A DNA stretch of 64,000 bases from SKVR01 sp964453995 (GCA_964453995.1 CAYVQC010000011.1:22640-86639), one strand, 5' to 3'; shown: positions 35,878-44,269, counted from the stretch's first letter. Numbers and translations: made by a program. The notes: generated from the sequence alone by a model not told the origin.

Positions 35878-38800
35878 TCAACTGATCAGATCGGTAAGCT
35901 CCTCAAAAGACAAACTCTTCAATGGGTTGTTGTCATTGATAAACATTCCGGCCAGATCAGATTTTCTTTCCTGCAGCTTCAGAATCTTTTCTTCTACGGT
36001 ATTCCGGGTAATAAACTTGTAAACAAATACATTTTTTTCCTGCCCTATGCGATGTGCCCTGTTGATAGCCTGGCGCTCCACGGCAGGATTCCACCAGGGG
36101 TCAAGCATAAACACATAATCAGCCTCCGTAAGATTGAGCCCCAAACCACCGGCTTTGAGGGATATAAGAAACAGCCTGTTCAGCTCGTCTCTGCGAAATC
36201 CCCTGATTACCTCACCACGGTCACGCTCGGTAACTTTTCCCGTAAGCATGCTGTAAGGGATGTGGTCGCGGCAGAAGTCTTTCCCAAACAAATTCAGGTG
36301 TTTCACAAACTGGGAAAAGATCAGCACCTTGTGATCTTCATCCAGAATCTTGTCTATGTTGCGTTTCACCTCAAGGTATTTACCCGAATCGTGCGAAAAG
36401 CTATTATCCACCATTGCCGGATGGTTGGCAATAAGCCTGAGTCGCGTAAGTCCGCTAAGAACAAAAAACCTTGATTTATCAGGTCCTCTGTCGCGAATAT
36501 TCTCAAAAATGGCATTGCGTATCTCCGATTTTTTTTGCTCATAATAGGCTTCCTGTTCAGGCGTCATTTCGCAATAGTGAATAACCTGTGAAAGGGGTGG
36601 GAGCTCTTTGGCTACCTGGTTTTTGGTGCGTCGCAGAATAAAAGGCCTGATCAATGTTTGGAGTTTCTCTCCTGCCCTTTCGTCACTTTTTCTTTCGATG
36701 GGAGTAACAAACTCATTCTTGAAAAAACCCAGGCTACCCAACATTCCGGGATTCATAAAAGAAAACTGCGACCATAGATCCGTAAGGGAATTTTCGATGG
36801 GAGTACCTGTCAGTACCAGCCGGTATTGCGATTGCAGCTTTTTTATGGCACTAAAAATACGGGAAGAGGCATTCTTTATCACCTGGCTTTCATCCAGGAT
36901 AATATACCGGAAAGTATATTTTTCCAACATATCAACATCATTGCGAACCGTTCCGTAGGTGGTAAGTACAAGATCATAATTATCGAAACTTACCGTATCG
37001 GCGACCCGTTGCGATCCCGAATGCTGCAACACCCTAAGGGAAGGAACAAATCTCCTTATCTCTTCCATCCAGTTGTGCACCAGTGAAAGAGGCATAATAA
37101 CCAGGGAACAGTTGCCCCTGCTCAGAGGCGTATTCCTGGCAGGCTCATCAATTGAGTCGAAAAGGCTGAGCTGCATATTAGGCCCGGCATTACCATTATT
37201 GTAACGCTGATCTTTACCGGCAGAATGGTCTGTAAGTACCATTTGGTGGTAGGTTTCTTCCAGGTGGGTATGGGCAAGCAAAGCAAGTGCCTGGAGAGTT
37301 TTACCCAGGCCCATATCATCTGCCAGGCATCCGCCCAGCTTATTTTTTTTCAAAAACAGCATCCAGTTGAAACCTTCCTGTTGGTAACCCCTTAGGGTGG
37401 CTAGCATGCCTGGAGGTACCGGGTGCTTTTCATGAGCTGCTTCTAAATCAAGCCCAGGAATATTAAGACCATCATTCTGCAGAGATTTCAAAAGGGTAAA
37501 ATGATGTTTTTTTACCACCAGGCCAGCCCCTTTTTTTGTGCTAAACCTGAAAATATCCTTATACTTGCTCATCCAGGCTTCGGGAATAAGGGCAATTGAC
37601 CCGTCGGGTAGCCCAAATTCTCTTGTACCATTGAGAATATGATCGGAGAGATTTGCAAAAGGAATCTCAAACTCGCCAAATTTTGCCGTTCCGTATAGAT
37701 CAAACCAATCATTGGAGGTTTCACTCTGGAGGTTGAGCGCATATTTTCCGCTGTGGTAGTTTTTATTGAAAATCGATTTCTCGCACTTCACTCCTTTTTC
37801 ATGAAGGAGATCATGGTAACTATTGAGCCAGTCAATGATACCGTTGATCTGGTCCTGCGTACCTGCCGCGGGTGGATCAACCATTTCATTAACCGTTTTA
37901 TAAAGCGAGAAAAAAGGACCGTCAATTTTTTTAAGATGAAGAGATTTTAAAAATTCTGCCAATTCTTTCTCGAAAACATCATTGCGAATGATCTTGTCAA
38001 AGGATATCTCGCCATTTTTATCAGAAAAGATGACCTTCACTTTAACAGGATCATCACTTCTGAAAACAATGTTTGGCGAATACTGAAAATACAACCCCAT
38101 CACAATTTCTCCCTGCCAGTGTTCTTCAACTTTCAGCAATGGCACCGGCTTGATGGCAATTTCGTTTACCTTGAAGCCGATAGCCTTGAAAGAATGGTGC
38201 TGGATGGTTTTTTGCACAAATTTCTGAAAGAATTGTTTCTCGGCAGAGCGTGGTATAACCAGGAACTCCTTATCGAAAAAAGGCATAAGCTTTTTACCAT
38301 CCCACTCCTTGTGAAAACGCAACAGATTACCTGCCAGCAAAAGAAGGCAGGGTTGCAGCGAAATCAGTTTAGCTTTTTTCATGTAAAGAAACAGATCATT
38401 ACCGCCATGCTTTACTTCAAGCCTGTAAAGCATTTGATCCTGCTGTCTTTCAAAATGAAAAAAAGCATCAGCAAGTTCGCTGGGGATGGAAAGAGGCGTT
38501 TCACGAATTCTTTCGCCAGCATCTCCTTTATAATAAAGGGGAATATTATGCCCGGACATGTGAGATGCTGCCTGATAGAGCACCTTATCAATAAAAGGCC
38601 TGATGTGCTTTTCAACATAATCCTTTTTCAGAGATTCATAAAACCGGTTTATTTTTACTGATGACGGATTGAATCTTTTGTGCAGGTTTTCATCTGCAAT
38701 TTTGTGCAAGATGTCAAAAAGCTGCAATGTAGCATCATCTACCGTATCAAAATAATCATGATAGGTTTGTTTTCCGGTCTTTTTAAAGCCGTATTCAAAT

Positions 38801-38922
38801 TGTTGTGAAGGGGTTCTTCCCACTGCAAATGGCTCAATGAGGTAACCCAAAGCCGGATGAAGAGTAATACAGAAAGCCAATTCCATAGATGGCGAATTTT
38901 CCCTGAATCTGGATGTTGCCAT
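35878..38922 (-). CDS. SNF2-family DNA translocase/helicase-like ATPase
   Basis: A 1014-residue protein whose C-terminal half is a complete Swi2/Snf2 ATPase: motif I GGCLADDMGLGKTLQALALL (about residues 531-550), motif Ia SLVIMPLSLVHNWMEE, motif II ILDESQVIKN (a DESQ box, about 676), motif III VLTGTPIENSLTDLWSQF, motif IV VLIFSQFVKH (about 867), motif V GGLGLNLTEADYVFMLDPWW and motif VI RAHRIGQEKNVFVYKFI. The N-terminal 500 residues are an unassigned region of the type found in bacterial RapA/HepA-like helicases; no SWIM zinc motif is visible. Such enzymes track on double-stranded DNA and remodel protein-DNA complexes. It converges on gyrB with a shared terminator, so the two are not in one operon. 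Confidence 0.9.
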   Translation of the reverse strand: MATSRFRENSPSMELAFCITLHPALGYLIEPFAVGRTPSQQFEYGFKKTGKQTYHDYFDTVDDATLQLFDILHKIADENLHKRFNPSSVKINRFYESLKKDYVEKHIRPFIDKVLYQAASHMSGHNIPLYYKGDAGERIRETPLSIPSELADAFFHFERQQDQMLYRLEVKHGGNDLFLYMKKAKLISLQPCLLLLAGNLLRFHKEWDGKKLMPFFDKEFLVIPRSAEKQFFQKFVQKTIQHHSFKAIGFKVNEIAIKPVPLLKVEEHWQGEIVMGLYFQYSPNIVFRSDDPVKVKVIFSDKNGEISFDKIIRNDVFEKELAEFLKSLHLKKIDGPFFSLYKTVNEMVDPPAAGTQDQINGIIDWLNSYHDLLHEKGVKCEKSIFNKNYHSGKYALNLQSETSNDWFDLYGTAKFGEFEIPFANLSDHILNGTREFGLPDGSIALIPEAWMSKYKDIFRFSTKKGAGLVVKKHHFTLLKSLQNDGLNIPGLDLEAAHEKHPVPPGMLATLRGYQQEGFNWMLFLKKNKLGGCLADDMGLGKTLQALALLAHTHLEETYHQMVLTDHSAGKDQRYNNGNAGPNMQLSLFDSIDEPARNTPLSRGNCSLVIMPLSLVHNWMEEIRRFVPSLRVLQHSGSQRVADTVSFDNYDLVLTTYGTVRNDVDMLEKYTFRYIILDESQVIKNASSRIFSAIKKLQSQYRLVLTGTPIENSLTDLWSQFSFMNPGMLGSLGFFKNEFVTPIERKSDERAGEKLQTLIRPFILRRTKNQVAKELPPLSQVIHYCEMTPEQEAYYEQKKSEIRNAIFENIRDRGPDKSRFFVLSGLTRLRLIANHPAMVDNSFSHDSGKYLEVKRNIDKILDEDHKVLIFSQFVKHLNLFGKDFCRDHIPYSMLTGKVTERDRGEVIRGFRRDELNRLFLISLKAGGLGLNLTEADYVFMLDPWWNPAVERQAINRAHRIGQEKNVFVYKFITRNTVEEKILKLQERKSDLAGMFINDNNPLKSLSFEELTDLIS

Positions 38923-38956
38923 ATTGCTTTAAAGAGATTCTGAGTATTCAAACTAC

Positions 38957-38964
38957 CAAAATTA
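38957..38964 (-). promoter_or_regulatory. -7 box of the SNF2-family gene
   Basis: On the minus strand TAATTTTG matches TAnnTTTG, 35 bases before the start codon at 38922. Confidence 0.4.
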
Positions 38965-39024
38965 CGGCTTTTTGCCCGGCTGTTGATGTTAAATTGATGT
39001 GAATTTTTCGTTATCAAAAACAAT

Positions 39025-39055
39025 AAAAAACCCGCACTTTTTTCAAAATGCGGGC
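39025..39055 (-). terminator. Terminator of the glutathione peroxidase gene
   Basis: CCCGCA (39031-39036) pairs with TGCGGG (39050-39055); on the minus strand it is followed by TTTTTTATTG. It lies 35 bases past the stop at 39091. Confidence 0.75.
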
Positions 39056-39090
39056 GAAAGAATGAGTTACACCAGTTGGCAAAACCCTGA

Positions 39091-39660
39091 TCACTCATTT
39101 ATCCAGTTGATAATCTCATCAGACATGGGATTGTGTCTTGGAGGAAACATTGCAACCAACTTTCCTTCTTCATTTACAAGGTATTTTTGAAAATTCCAGG
39201 AAACTTCCGAATCCCCGTATCCATTCATCTCTCCATTGGTTAGCCACTGGTAGAGTGGATGGATATCATCACCTTTTACCGAAATTTTCGACATCATGGG
39301 GAAGGTAACACCGTAATTTTCCTCGCAAAACATTATAATATCTTCGTTGGTGCCGGGTTCCTGGTTCATAAAATTGTTGGCAGGAAAGCCTACAATTACA
39401 AAATTTTGGTCGCCATAGGTGCGATAAAGCTTTTCCAGTGATTCATACTGCGGCGTGAGACCACACTTGGAAGCGGTATTTACAATCATTACCTTTTTAC
39501 CCTTCAGATCGGCGAAATTAAATTTTTCACCATAAATGTCTTCCACAACAAAATCATGGAGCGTTTTGTCCTGATTGCCGGCATTTACAGAATTTGCCCC
39601 CATCAGCATGAGCAGTGAAACCATAACAGGAAGAATTGTTTTTATAAGATTGATTTTCAT
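39091..39660 (-). CDS. Secreted glutathione peroxidase-family thiol peroxidase
   Basis: A 189-residue protein with an N-terminal signal sequence (MKINLIKTILPVMVSLLMLM...VNA), so it acts outside the cytoplasm. The thioredoxin-fold peroxidase core shows VNTASKCGLTPQYESLEKLY with the peroxidatic Cys66, GFPANNFMNQEPGTNEDI, FCEENYGVTFPMMSKI with a second Cys at about 112 that suits the resolving role, and SWNFQKYLV with the catalytic Trp-Asn. The Gln of the usual NQF motif is Asn here (FPANNF). As in most bacterial members the active residue is Cys, not selenocysteine, and thioredoxin-like proteins are the probable reductant, not glutathione. It stands alone, divergent from cysQ. Confidence 0.9.
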   Translation of the reverse strand: MKINLIKTILPVMVSLLMLMGANSVNAGNQDKTLHDFVVEDIYGEKFNFADLKGKKVMIVNTASKCGLTPQYESLEKLYRTYGDQNFVIVGFPANNFMNQEPGTNEDIIMFCEENYGVTFPMMSKISVKGDDIHPLYQWLTNGEMNGYGDSEVSWNFQKYLVNEEGKLVAMFPPRHNPMSDEIINWINE

Positions 39661-39767
39661 GATAGTAATTTTTGATTTATTAACTTTTTGATTTGCAATA
39701 AATTAAAGCATCTTAACAAATATGATGAAATAACAAAACATGTACAGAAAAGTTTAAACACAAAGGT

Positions 39768-39775
39768 TATATTTG
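39768..39775 (+). promoter_or_regulatory. -7 box of cysQ
   Basis: TATATTTG matches TAnnTTTG, 72 bases before the ATG at 39848. It covers the upstream in-frame codon at 39773, which argues against that earlier start. Confidence 0.55.
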
Positions 39776-39847
39776 CAAAAAACGGCAGCAAAATTCATTC
39801 GCATTTCAGGCATTCGAATTGTCGCTTCCCCCAAAAAAACATCAATA

Positions 39848-40699
39848 ATGAATATACCCAACGAATATTACCAGATAGCAATAAAAGCAGCCATAGAAGC
39901 CGGAAAAGCAGTTATGGATGTATATTCAGGAAGTTTTGGTGCAAGGCAGAAAACTGATGGTTCGCCCATTACCCTTGCCGATGAAAGGGCCAATGATATC
40001 ATTATGCAGGCGCTTGAACGAACCGGGATACCCGCAATAAGTGAGGAAAGTCCAAAAGAGGAATATGAGAAAAGGAGGAGCCACGAATACCTCTGGATCA
40101 TAGACCCGGTGGATGGTACCCGTGAATTTGTTGATCGCAACGGGGAGTTCACCATCAACATAGCGCTGATCTTCAAGCAAAAACCTCTTTTTGGTATCGT
40201 ATCGGCTCCTGCCCTGGATACTTTTTATATTGGGTGGAAAGATACCGGGGCTTACAAATGTGATCATTTGAATGATTTTATTACGGCATGCCCAAACCCT
40301 GATATGGAAAGCATACATACTTATTTTCAACCCATTGGCACAAAATCAAACATTGAAAATCCTGCGCTTGCGGTAAGTCGTTCGCATCTTACTCCCGGCA
40401 CAAGAAACATGATCGATACCCTTTTTTCCAAAACAATCAATATTCTGTCAAAAGGCAGTTCATTAAAGTTTTGCCTGTTGGCAGAAGGAGCTGCACAGTA
40501 TTATGTAAGAGCCGATTCTATAAATGAATGGGACACTGCAGCAGGACATGCCCTGCTGATTGCAGCCGGAGGAATAATCCTTTCCTGGCCCCACGGCCGG
40601 CAGCTGCTGTATAATAAGGAAAATCTTGTTCATCCTGGATTTATTGCCATGGCAGGGGCTGCCGAGTCAGACCAAATCAGGGGCAAATTTCCGTCGTAA
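39848..40699 (+). CDS. cysQ: 3'(2'),5'-bisphosphate nucleotidase CysQ
   Basis: A 283-residue inositol-monophosphatase-fold enzyme that removes the 3'-phosphate of PAP/PAPS, recycling the by-product of sulfate assimilation and sulfotransfer. I start at ATG 39848 (MNIPNEYYQIAIKAAIEAGK) because the frame upstream overlaps the promoter. Metal-site motifs are all visible: KTDGSPITLADERAND (about residues 36-51), ISEESPKEEYEKR (Glu of the first site), WIIDPVDGTREFVDRNGEFT (DPxDGT, the catalytic loop, about 82-101) and INEWDTAAGHALLIAAGG (WDxAAGHAL, about 222-239). The TREF instead of TKEF after DPVDG is within family variation. The 3' end overlaps the converging EamA gene by 33 bases. No sulfate-assimilation genes are nearby. 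Confidence 0.9.
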   Translation: MNIPNEYYQIAIKAAIEAGKAVMDVYSGSFGARQKTDGSPITLADERANDIIMQALERTGIPAISEESPKEEYEKRRSHEYLWIIDPVDGTREFVDRNGEFTINIALIFKQKPLFGIVSAPALDTFYIGWKDTGAYKCDHLNDFITACPNPDMESIHTYFQPIGTKSNIENPALAVSRSHLTPGTRNMIDTLFSKTINILSKGSSLKFCLLAEGAAQYYVRADSINEWDTAAGHALLIAAGGIILSWPHGRQLLYNKENLVHPGFIAMAGAAESDQIRGKFPS

Positions 40700-41557
40700 A
40701 AAGGGATAAGAGAACACCGATACCATTATTATAAGAGTACCCAAATAAAACCCGGCCGACATGGTTTCGGCATCTCCAAAAATGAGGAAAGCGAGGAATA
40801 TACCATAAACCGGCTCGAGGTTTATGGCAAGCATCACGGTAAATGCGGTAAGCTCTTTCATGATATCAACAATGGCTGTAAAAGCGTAAGAAGTGCACAA
40901 CAAACTAAGGATAAGGATCCAGCCCAGATCGGGCATGGAAAGTTGAAGCATATGTAAACTCAGCTGGCCGGTAAAAAGATAGTAAATGGTAATGGCCAGA
41001 AAACCACCGCCCAATTCATAAAAACTTATCACGGTAGGATGCCACCGACGGCTGATCTTACGGTTGAGTACTACAAACAATCCATTGAGCAAAGCAGAAA
41101 TAAGTGCAAAAATGATCCCTTCCACATAATGCATCTCATAGCGAAAAATAAGCCAGATTCCACCAATGATCACAAGCCCTATAAACACCTCGAGCCAGAA
41201 AATGCGCCTCTTTTCCAGGAAAGGTTCAAGAAAACTGGTAAATAAGGTAACCGATGCAAAAACGCCAAGGGTTACAGATACATTGGAAACCTTAATTGCA
41301 TGAAAAAAAGTAATCCAGTGAAGGGCCACTACAACTCCTATGGAAAAAAGATGAAGCAATTGCCTGGTATTTACCTTTACAGAGAAACGCCTGTACTGAA
41401 GAAAGAAATACAGCCCCACTGTAGCAAAGAACATCCTGAACCAGACCAGGGCAATGGCATCAATGGATATCAAAGCGCCCAAAATTGCAGTAAACCCCAG
41501 CAACACCACCACAAAGTGCAAGTGCAGGTGATATTTAAATAGCCTCACATCAGTCAT
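40667..41557 (-). CDS. EamA-family (DMT) transporter
   Basis: I start at ATG 41557 (MTDVRLFKYHLHLHFVVVLL), which overlaps the stop of the upstream gene by eight bases in an ATGACTGA arrangement; the frame is open 12 codons further. The product is 296 residues with ten hydrophobic segments in two EamA halves: LVWFRMFFATVGLYFFL (with the family RxxFA motif) and NVSVTLGVFASVTLFTSFLE in the first, TVISFYELGGGFLAITIYYL and LILSLLCTSYAFTAIVDIMK, AFTVMLAINLEPVYGIFLAF in the second. DMT transporters export or import small metabolites; substrate cannot be read from sequence. Tight coupling to the NadR-like kinase and the YkoF-like thiamine-binding gene suggests a vitamin or precursor, which is inference. 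Confidence 0.85.
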   Translation of the reverse strand: MTDVRLFKYHLHLHFVVVLLGFTAILGALISIDAIALVWFRMFFATVGLYFFLQYRRFSVKVNTRQLLHLFSIGVVVALHWITFFHAIKVSNVSVTLGVFASVTLFTSFLEPFLEKRRIFWLEVFIGLVIIGGIWLIFRYEMHYVEGIIFALISALLNGLFVVLNRKISRRWHPTVISFYELGGGFLAITIYYLFTGQLSLHMLQLSMPDLGWILILSLLCTSYAFTAIVDIMKELTAFTVMLAINLEPVYGIFLAFLIFGDAETMSAGFYLGTLIIMVSVFSYPFLRRKFAPDLV

Positions 41558-42095
41558 GGGATGAGAAATATTGGTCAATTGCTTTAATGGCACTGCTCAC
41601 CCTGTTTTGCCCCTGCCCTGATACAATATGGTAAGGAAATCCGAAAGCCTCAAGTTCGCGGATGTACCAATCCATAAAATATTGCCTCATGTCCGGATGC
41701 TCACGCTGGGGATCGTATTCCCAGGGCAGATCAATATTGCACAAAAGAAACAGGTCATATGAGTTTTTTTGGATCTGTTGATCAATCCATGGGTTGCATC
41801 TGCCATAACGGTGTAAACTCCAAATGCGGGTAACAATGAGCTCTGTATCGCAAAACAGATAGTGATCCGCTTTGGCGATGGCTTCTTTCTCTGTTTGCAA
41901 CTGCTTTTTGGCGATCAGCAGGATATCATCCTCATTATAGGGCCGGTTGAGCTGTTCAATATAACTGCGCGCAAATTCAGGAACAAATACCGTTTTATAG
42001 TGCGCGGCAAGTTTACGCGCCAGGTCAGACTTTCCGGTTGACTCTGGTCCGGTAATGGCAATCTTTCTTACACTGCTGCTTTTCTCCGTTAGCAT
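41550..42095 (-). CDS. NadR-like P-loop kinase (AAA_28 family)
   Basis: A 181-residue soluble ATPase resembling the C-terminal ribosylnicotinamide-kinase domain of NadR, without the adenylyltransferase domain. Walker A is ITGPESTGKSDLARKL (GPESTGKS at residues 16-23), then VFVPEFARSYIEQLNRPYNE, the characteristic VPEFAR motif, ADHYLFCDTELIVTRIW (Walker B region) and YDLFLLCNIDLPWEYDPQRE. In Bacteroidota such stand-alone domains often sit next to vitamin transporters of the Pnu type. Here the neighbours are a YkoF-like thiamine-binding protein 9 bases upstream and an EamA transporter overlapping downstream. A kinase that traps an imported vitamin or nucleoside (nicotinamide riboside or thiamine) is likely; which one is open. 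Confidence 0.82.
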   Translation of the reverse strand: MLTEKSSSVRKIAITGPESTGKSDLARKLAAHYKTVFVPEFARSYIEQLNRPYNEDDILLIAKKQLQTEKEAIAKADHYLFCDTELIVTRIWSLHRYGRCNPWIDQQIQKNSYDLFLLCNIDLPWEYDPQREHPDMRQYFMDWYIRELEAFGFPYHIVSGQGQNRVSSAIKAIDQYFSSHD

Positions 42096-42104
42096 GCGGG
42101 TACT

Positions 42105-42356
42105 TTATTGTTTTTGCAAATGAGCATTGATCACTTTCATTACAAAAACACTTTTACCATGGTGCTTAAAAGAATACTCCATTTCACGAGTCAGAATTTC
42201 CATAACCTTTGCAAATGGCCCGAATATTTGTGAGCTCATTCCGTTTACTTCCACTGTAATTTCCGGGTGACTGCTCATCCGGTCAATAAAATCTTTAATA
42301 TCTGGTATATATTCACGCCCCAAAGGGTACATACTGATTTCTACAGAAGCTTCCAT
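42105..42356 (-). CDS. YkoF-like thiamine-binding protein
   Basis: An 83-residue soluble protein: MEASVEISMYPLGREYIPDI, a helix (KDFIDRMSSHP), TVEVNGMSSQIFGPFAKVME and a final strand (SVFVMKVINAHL). The ISMYPLG..Y...I start, the NGMSSQIFG turn and a ferredoxin-like alpha/beta order match YkoF/MTH1187-type thiamine-binding proteins, which bind thiamine or its pyrimidine moiety. It is the length of a single such domain. It heads a three-gene operon with a NadR-like kinase and an EamA transporter. I looked for a TPP riboswitch upstream and saw none. A TATATTTG box at 42431-42438 is the likely promoter. Confidence 0.75.
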   Translation of the reverse strand: MEASVEISMYPLGREYIPDIKDFIDRMSSHPEITVEVNGMSSQIFGPFAKVMEILTREMEYSFKHHGKSVFVMKVINAHLQKQ

Positions 42357-42430
42357 TACATTTACTTTTTATGAAATTCTACAATTCGATTGGTTGGGGT
42401 TACCGGCAGAATTAGCCCTGCCATGGGCTA

Positions 42431-42465
42431 CAAATATACTATATTGATTTGAGGATAATGGCAAA
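42431..42465 (-). promoter_or_regulatory. Promoter of the ykoF-nadR-eamA operon
   Basis: On the minus strand TATATTTG (42438-42431) matches the -7 box exactly. A TTTTTG ends at 42462, 23 bases upstream, which is longer than the usual spacing, so the -33 element is uncertain. The start codon at 42356 is 75 bases away. Confidence 0.5.
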
Positions 42466-42704
42466 AACGCATCCCGAAATGAGATTACTCCTTTCATACT
42501 GTATTGATGCCAGTAACTTTCCCCGGTGATGTGTAACCGGCAGCAAGATCTGACCGGTCCTTATTTGAGCAATGACAAAGAAACATTGCAACAAAACAGT
42601 ATAAATAACCAGGCAGAAACGATCCATCTAAAAAGAAATATCCTGTAAATTTTCAGGGTGAATTGGCACGAAAAAACTCGTGAAAAAATCCGAAAAAATG
42701 CCGT

Positions 42705-42745
42705 GATTTACGGTAAATCGTGCAAAAGATTATTTACTATATTTG
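42705..42745 (+). promoter_or_regulatory. Promoter of cheR-like gene with adjacent palindrome
   Basis: TATATTTG (42738-42745) is an exact -7 box, 28 bases before the ATG at 42774. Just upstream, around the -33 zone, GATTTACGGTAAATC (42705-42719) is a perfect palindrome with a one-base centre. Its right half, CGGTAAATCGT (42711-42721), recurs at 58455-58465 at a similar distance from a TATTTTCA box ahead of the response-regulator gene. It may be an operator. Confidence 0.5.
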
Positions 42746-42773
42746 TTGCCGATTGACCTCAAATGCCCAATTG

Positions 42774-43622
42774 ATGAATCGTATACAGAAGGACGACATA
42801 GAAATAGGGATTTCCGGAATACGCAAACTTACAGATGTAATCAGGCAGAAATATGGATTTGATTTAGGTATTTACGCCAGTACTTCTTTAAAAAGACGTA
42901 TTGCAGGCGTAATTATTCAAAACGACCTGAAAAACCTTGATGGACTGATTGCAAAGCTGGAAAACCAACCCAATTTTTTCAACAGTTTCCAAACACAACT
43001 GTTGGTAGACGGCACGGAATTCTTCCGTGACCCGGCTTTTTGGAGAACCTTACGGGATGATATTTTCACATCACATTCCCGGAATAATCTGAAGTTAAGG
43101 ATATGGATTCCTTCCTGCTCTACAGGAGAAGAAGTAGTAAGTACCGCCATTACCCTTTTGGAGGCTGGAGTATATGACAAATCCGTCATCTATGCCACCG
43201 ACATCAACCAGGATATCATCGAAAAGAGCAAAAACAGGGTTTATAGTAATACCATTTTAGAAATATCTGAAAACAATTACAAGCGCTTCAAAGAAGATGA
43301 ATCTGCCGAATTTTCAAAGTACTTTACCAGGCAGACTAGTGGGTTTAGCTTCTCTCCCGAATTATTTAACAATGTAGAGTACCATGTTTTCACCGAAACA
43401 GATTCATCCAAGATCAAATCGGTAAATGTGATCATTTGCCGCAATTACTTTATCTACCTTACAGCCCAATACCAGGAAAAACTCTTTGAGATCTTTACCG
43501 ACAAGCTATCGGTAAACGGATATTTCGCCATCGGCAACAAAGAAAACATATCTTTTTGCAAGGATGCCAGGAAATATATAACAGTCAATGAAAGCGAAAA
43601 AATATTTAGAAAGAATTCATAA
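42774..43622 (+). CDS. cheR: Stand-alone CheR-type methyltransferase
   Basis: I start at ATG 42774 (MNRIQKDDIEIGISGIRKLT); the frame is open upstream to 42720, but that stretch carries the promoter. The 282-residue product has the two CheR parts: an N-terminal helical domain (residues about 10-95, RQKYGFDLGIYASTSLKRRI) and the SAM-dependent methyltransferase from FRDPAFWRTL on. The SAM loop is WIPSCSTGEEVVS (about 111-123; Ser for the first Gly of GCSTGEE), then YATDINQDIIEKSKNRVYS and VNVIICRNYFIYL (for the usual CRNVLIYF). CheR proteins methylate glutamates of chemoreceptors, but no receptor, CheA or CheW is in the window. CheB follows 74 bases downstream, so the pair probably sets reversible methylation of an unlinked or non-classical target. 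Confidence 0.9.
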   Translation: MNRIQKDDIEIGISGIRKLTDVIRQKYGFDLGIYASTSLKRRIAGVIIQNDLKNLDGLIAKLENQPNFFNSFQTQLLVDGTEFFRDPAFWRTLRDDIFTSHSRNNLKLRIWIPSCSTGEEVVSTAITLLEAGVYDKSVIYATDINQDIIEKSKNRVYSNTILEISENNYKRFKEDESAEFSKYFTRQTSGFSFSPELFNNVEYHVFTETDSSKIKSVNVIICRNYFIYLTAQYQEKLFEIFTDKLSVNGYFAIGNKENISFCKDARKYITVNESEKIFRKNS

Positions 43623-43696
43623 CAGGGCCAAAAATAAAAAAGGATGTATGGTTTTTTTTATGAGATAGTATTCCCTGTAAAATGAAAAGATTTTAA

Positions 43697-44269
43697 ATGA
43701 AATACAAACTGATAATTATAGGAGGGTCAGCGGGCAGTTTTCAGCTGGTAACCCGAATACTAAGTAAATTACCGGCAAACTTCAATATTCCTGTTGTACT
43801 GGCTTTGCACAGGCTCAAACATATCAGGCATGGTTTTGTGGAAGCATTATCTATTAAGTCGGTACTTCCGGTTATTGAACCCCTGGATAAGGAAACGCTA
43901 AAACCGGGAAAAGTGTACCTGGCTCCTGCCAATTACCATTTATATATAGAGCTTGCCGGAAAATTCGCTCTTTCTACAGAGGAACCTGTTAATCATTCAA
44001 GGCCTGCCATAGACCTTACGTTTTCTACAGGAGCCTATTGCTATAAAGAAAAAACAGTAGGTATAATTCTTTCCGGGGCCAATAAAGATGGAGCTGCCGG
44101 GCTTAAAAAACTTAAAGACTATGGGGGACTCACCATTGTACAGGACCCCAAAGAAGCCCAAATGCCTACTATGCCGGTATCAGCAATTGACAAAACCGGT
44201 AGTGTGGATCATATCATGAAAGTAGATGAGATCATCAGGTTTCTGAACGGATTAATGAAACCTGATTGA
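43697..44269 (+). CDS. cheB: Stand-alone CheB-type methylesterase domain
   Basis: A 190-residue protein consisting only of the CheB catalytic domain; the receiver domain that controls classical CheB is absent. The catalytic triad can be placed: Ser11 in LIIIGGSAGSFQ, His38 in LALHRLKHIRHG and Asp131 in SGANKDGAAGL. VYLAPANYHLYIE and VQDPKEAQMPTMPVSAI are further family motifs. It would remove methyl esters or deamidate glutamine in receptor-like proteins. Pairing with CheR gives a methylation cycle without phosphorylation control in this protein. The following GAF protein is 103 bases downstream, so all these genes could share a transcript. Confidence 0.9.
   Translation: MKYKLIIIGGSAGSFQLVTRILSKLPANFNIPVVLALHRLKHIRHGFVEALSIKSVLPVIEPLDKETLKPGKVYLAPANYHLYIELAGKFALSTEEPVNHSRPAIDLTFSTGAYCYKEKTVGIILSGANKDGAAGLKKLKDYGGLTIVQDPKEAQMPTMPVSAIDKTGSVDHIMKVDEIIRFLNGLMKPD

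Noticed and set aside
41558..41593. Earlier start of the EamA transporter
   Set aside because: It would overlap the NadR-like gene by 44 bases, while the later ATG gives a short ATGACTGA overlap and a standard first helix.
42357..42720. Possible TPP riboswitch upstream of the YkoF-like gene
   Set aside because: No CTGAGA or ACCTGATC core was found on the minus strand; only a -7 promoter box is supported.
42720..42773. GTG start 54 bases upstream of the CheR ATG
   Set aside because: This stretch contains the TATATTTG promoter box, and the extension (IIYYICC) has no CheR homology.
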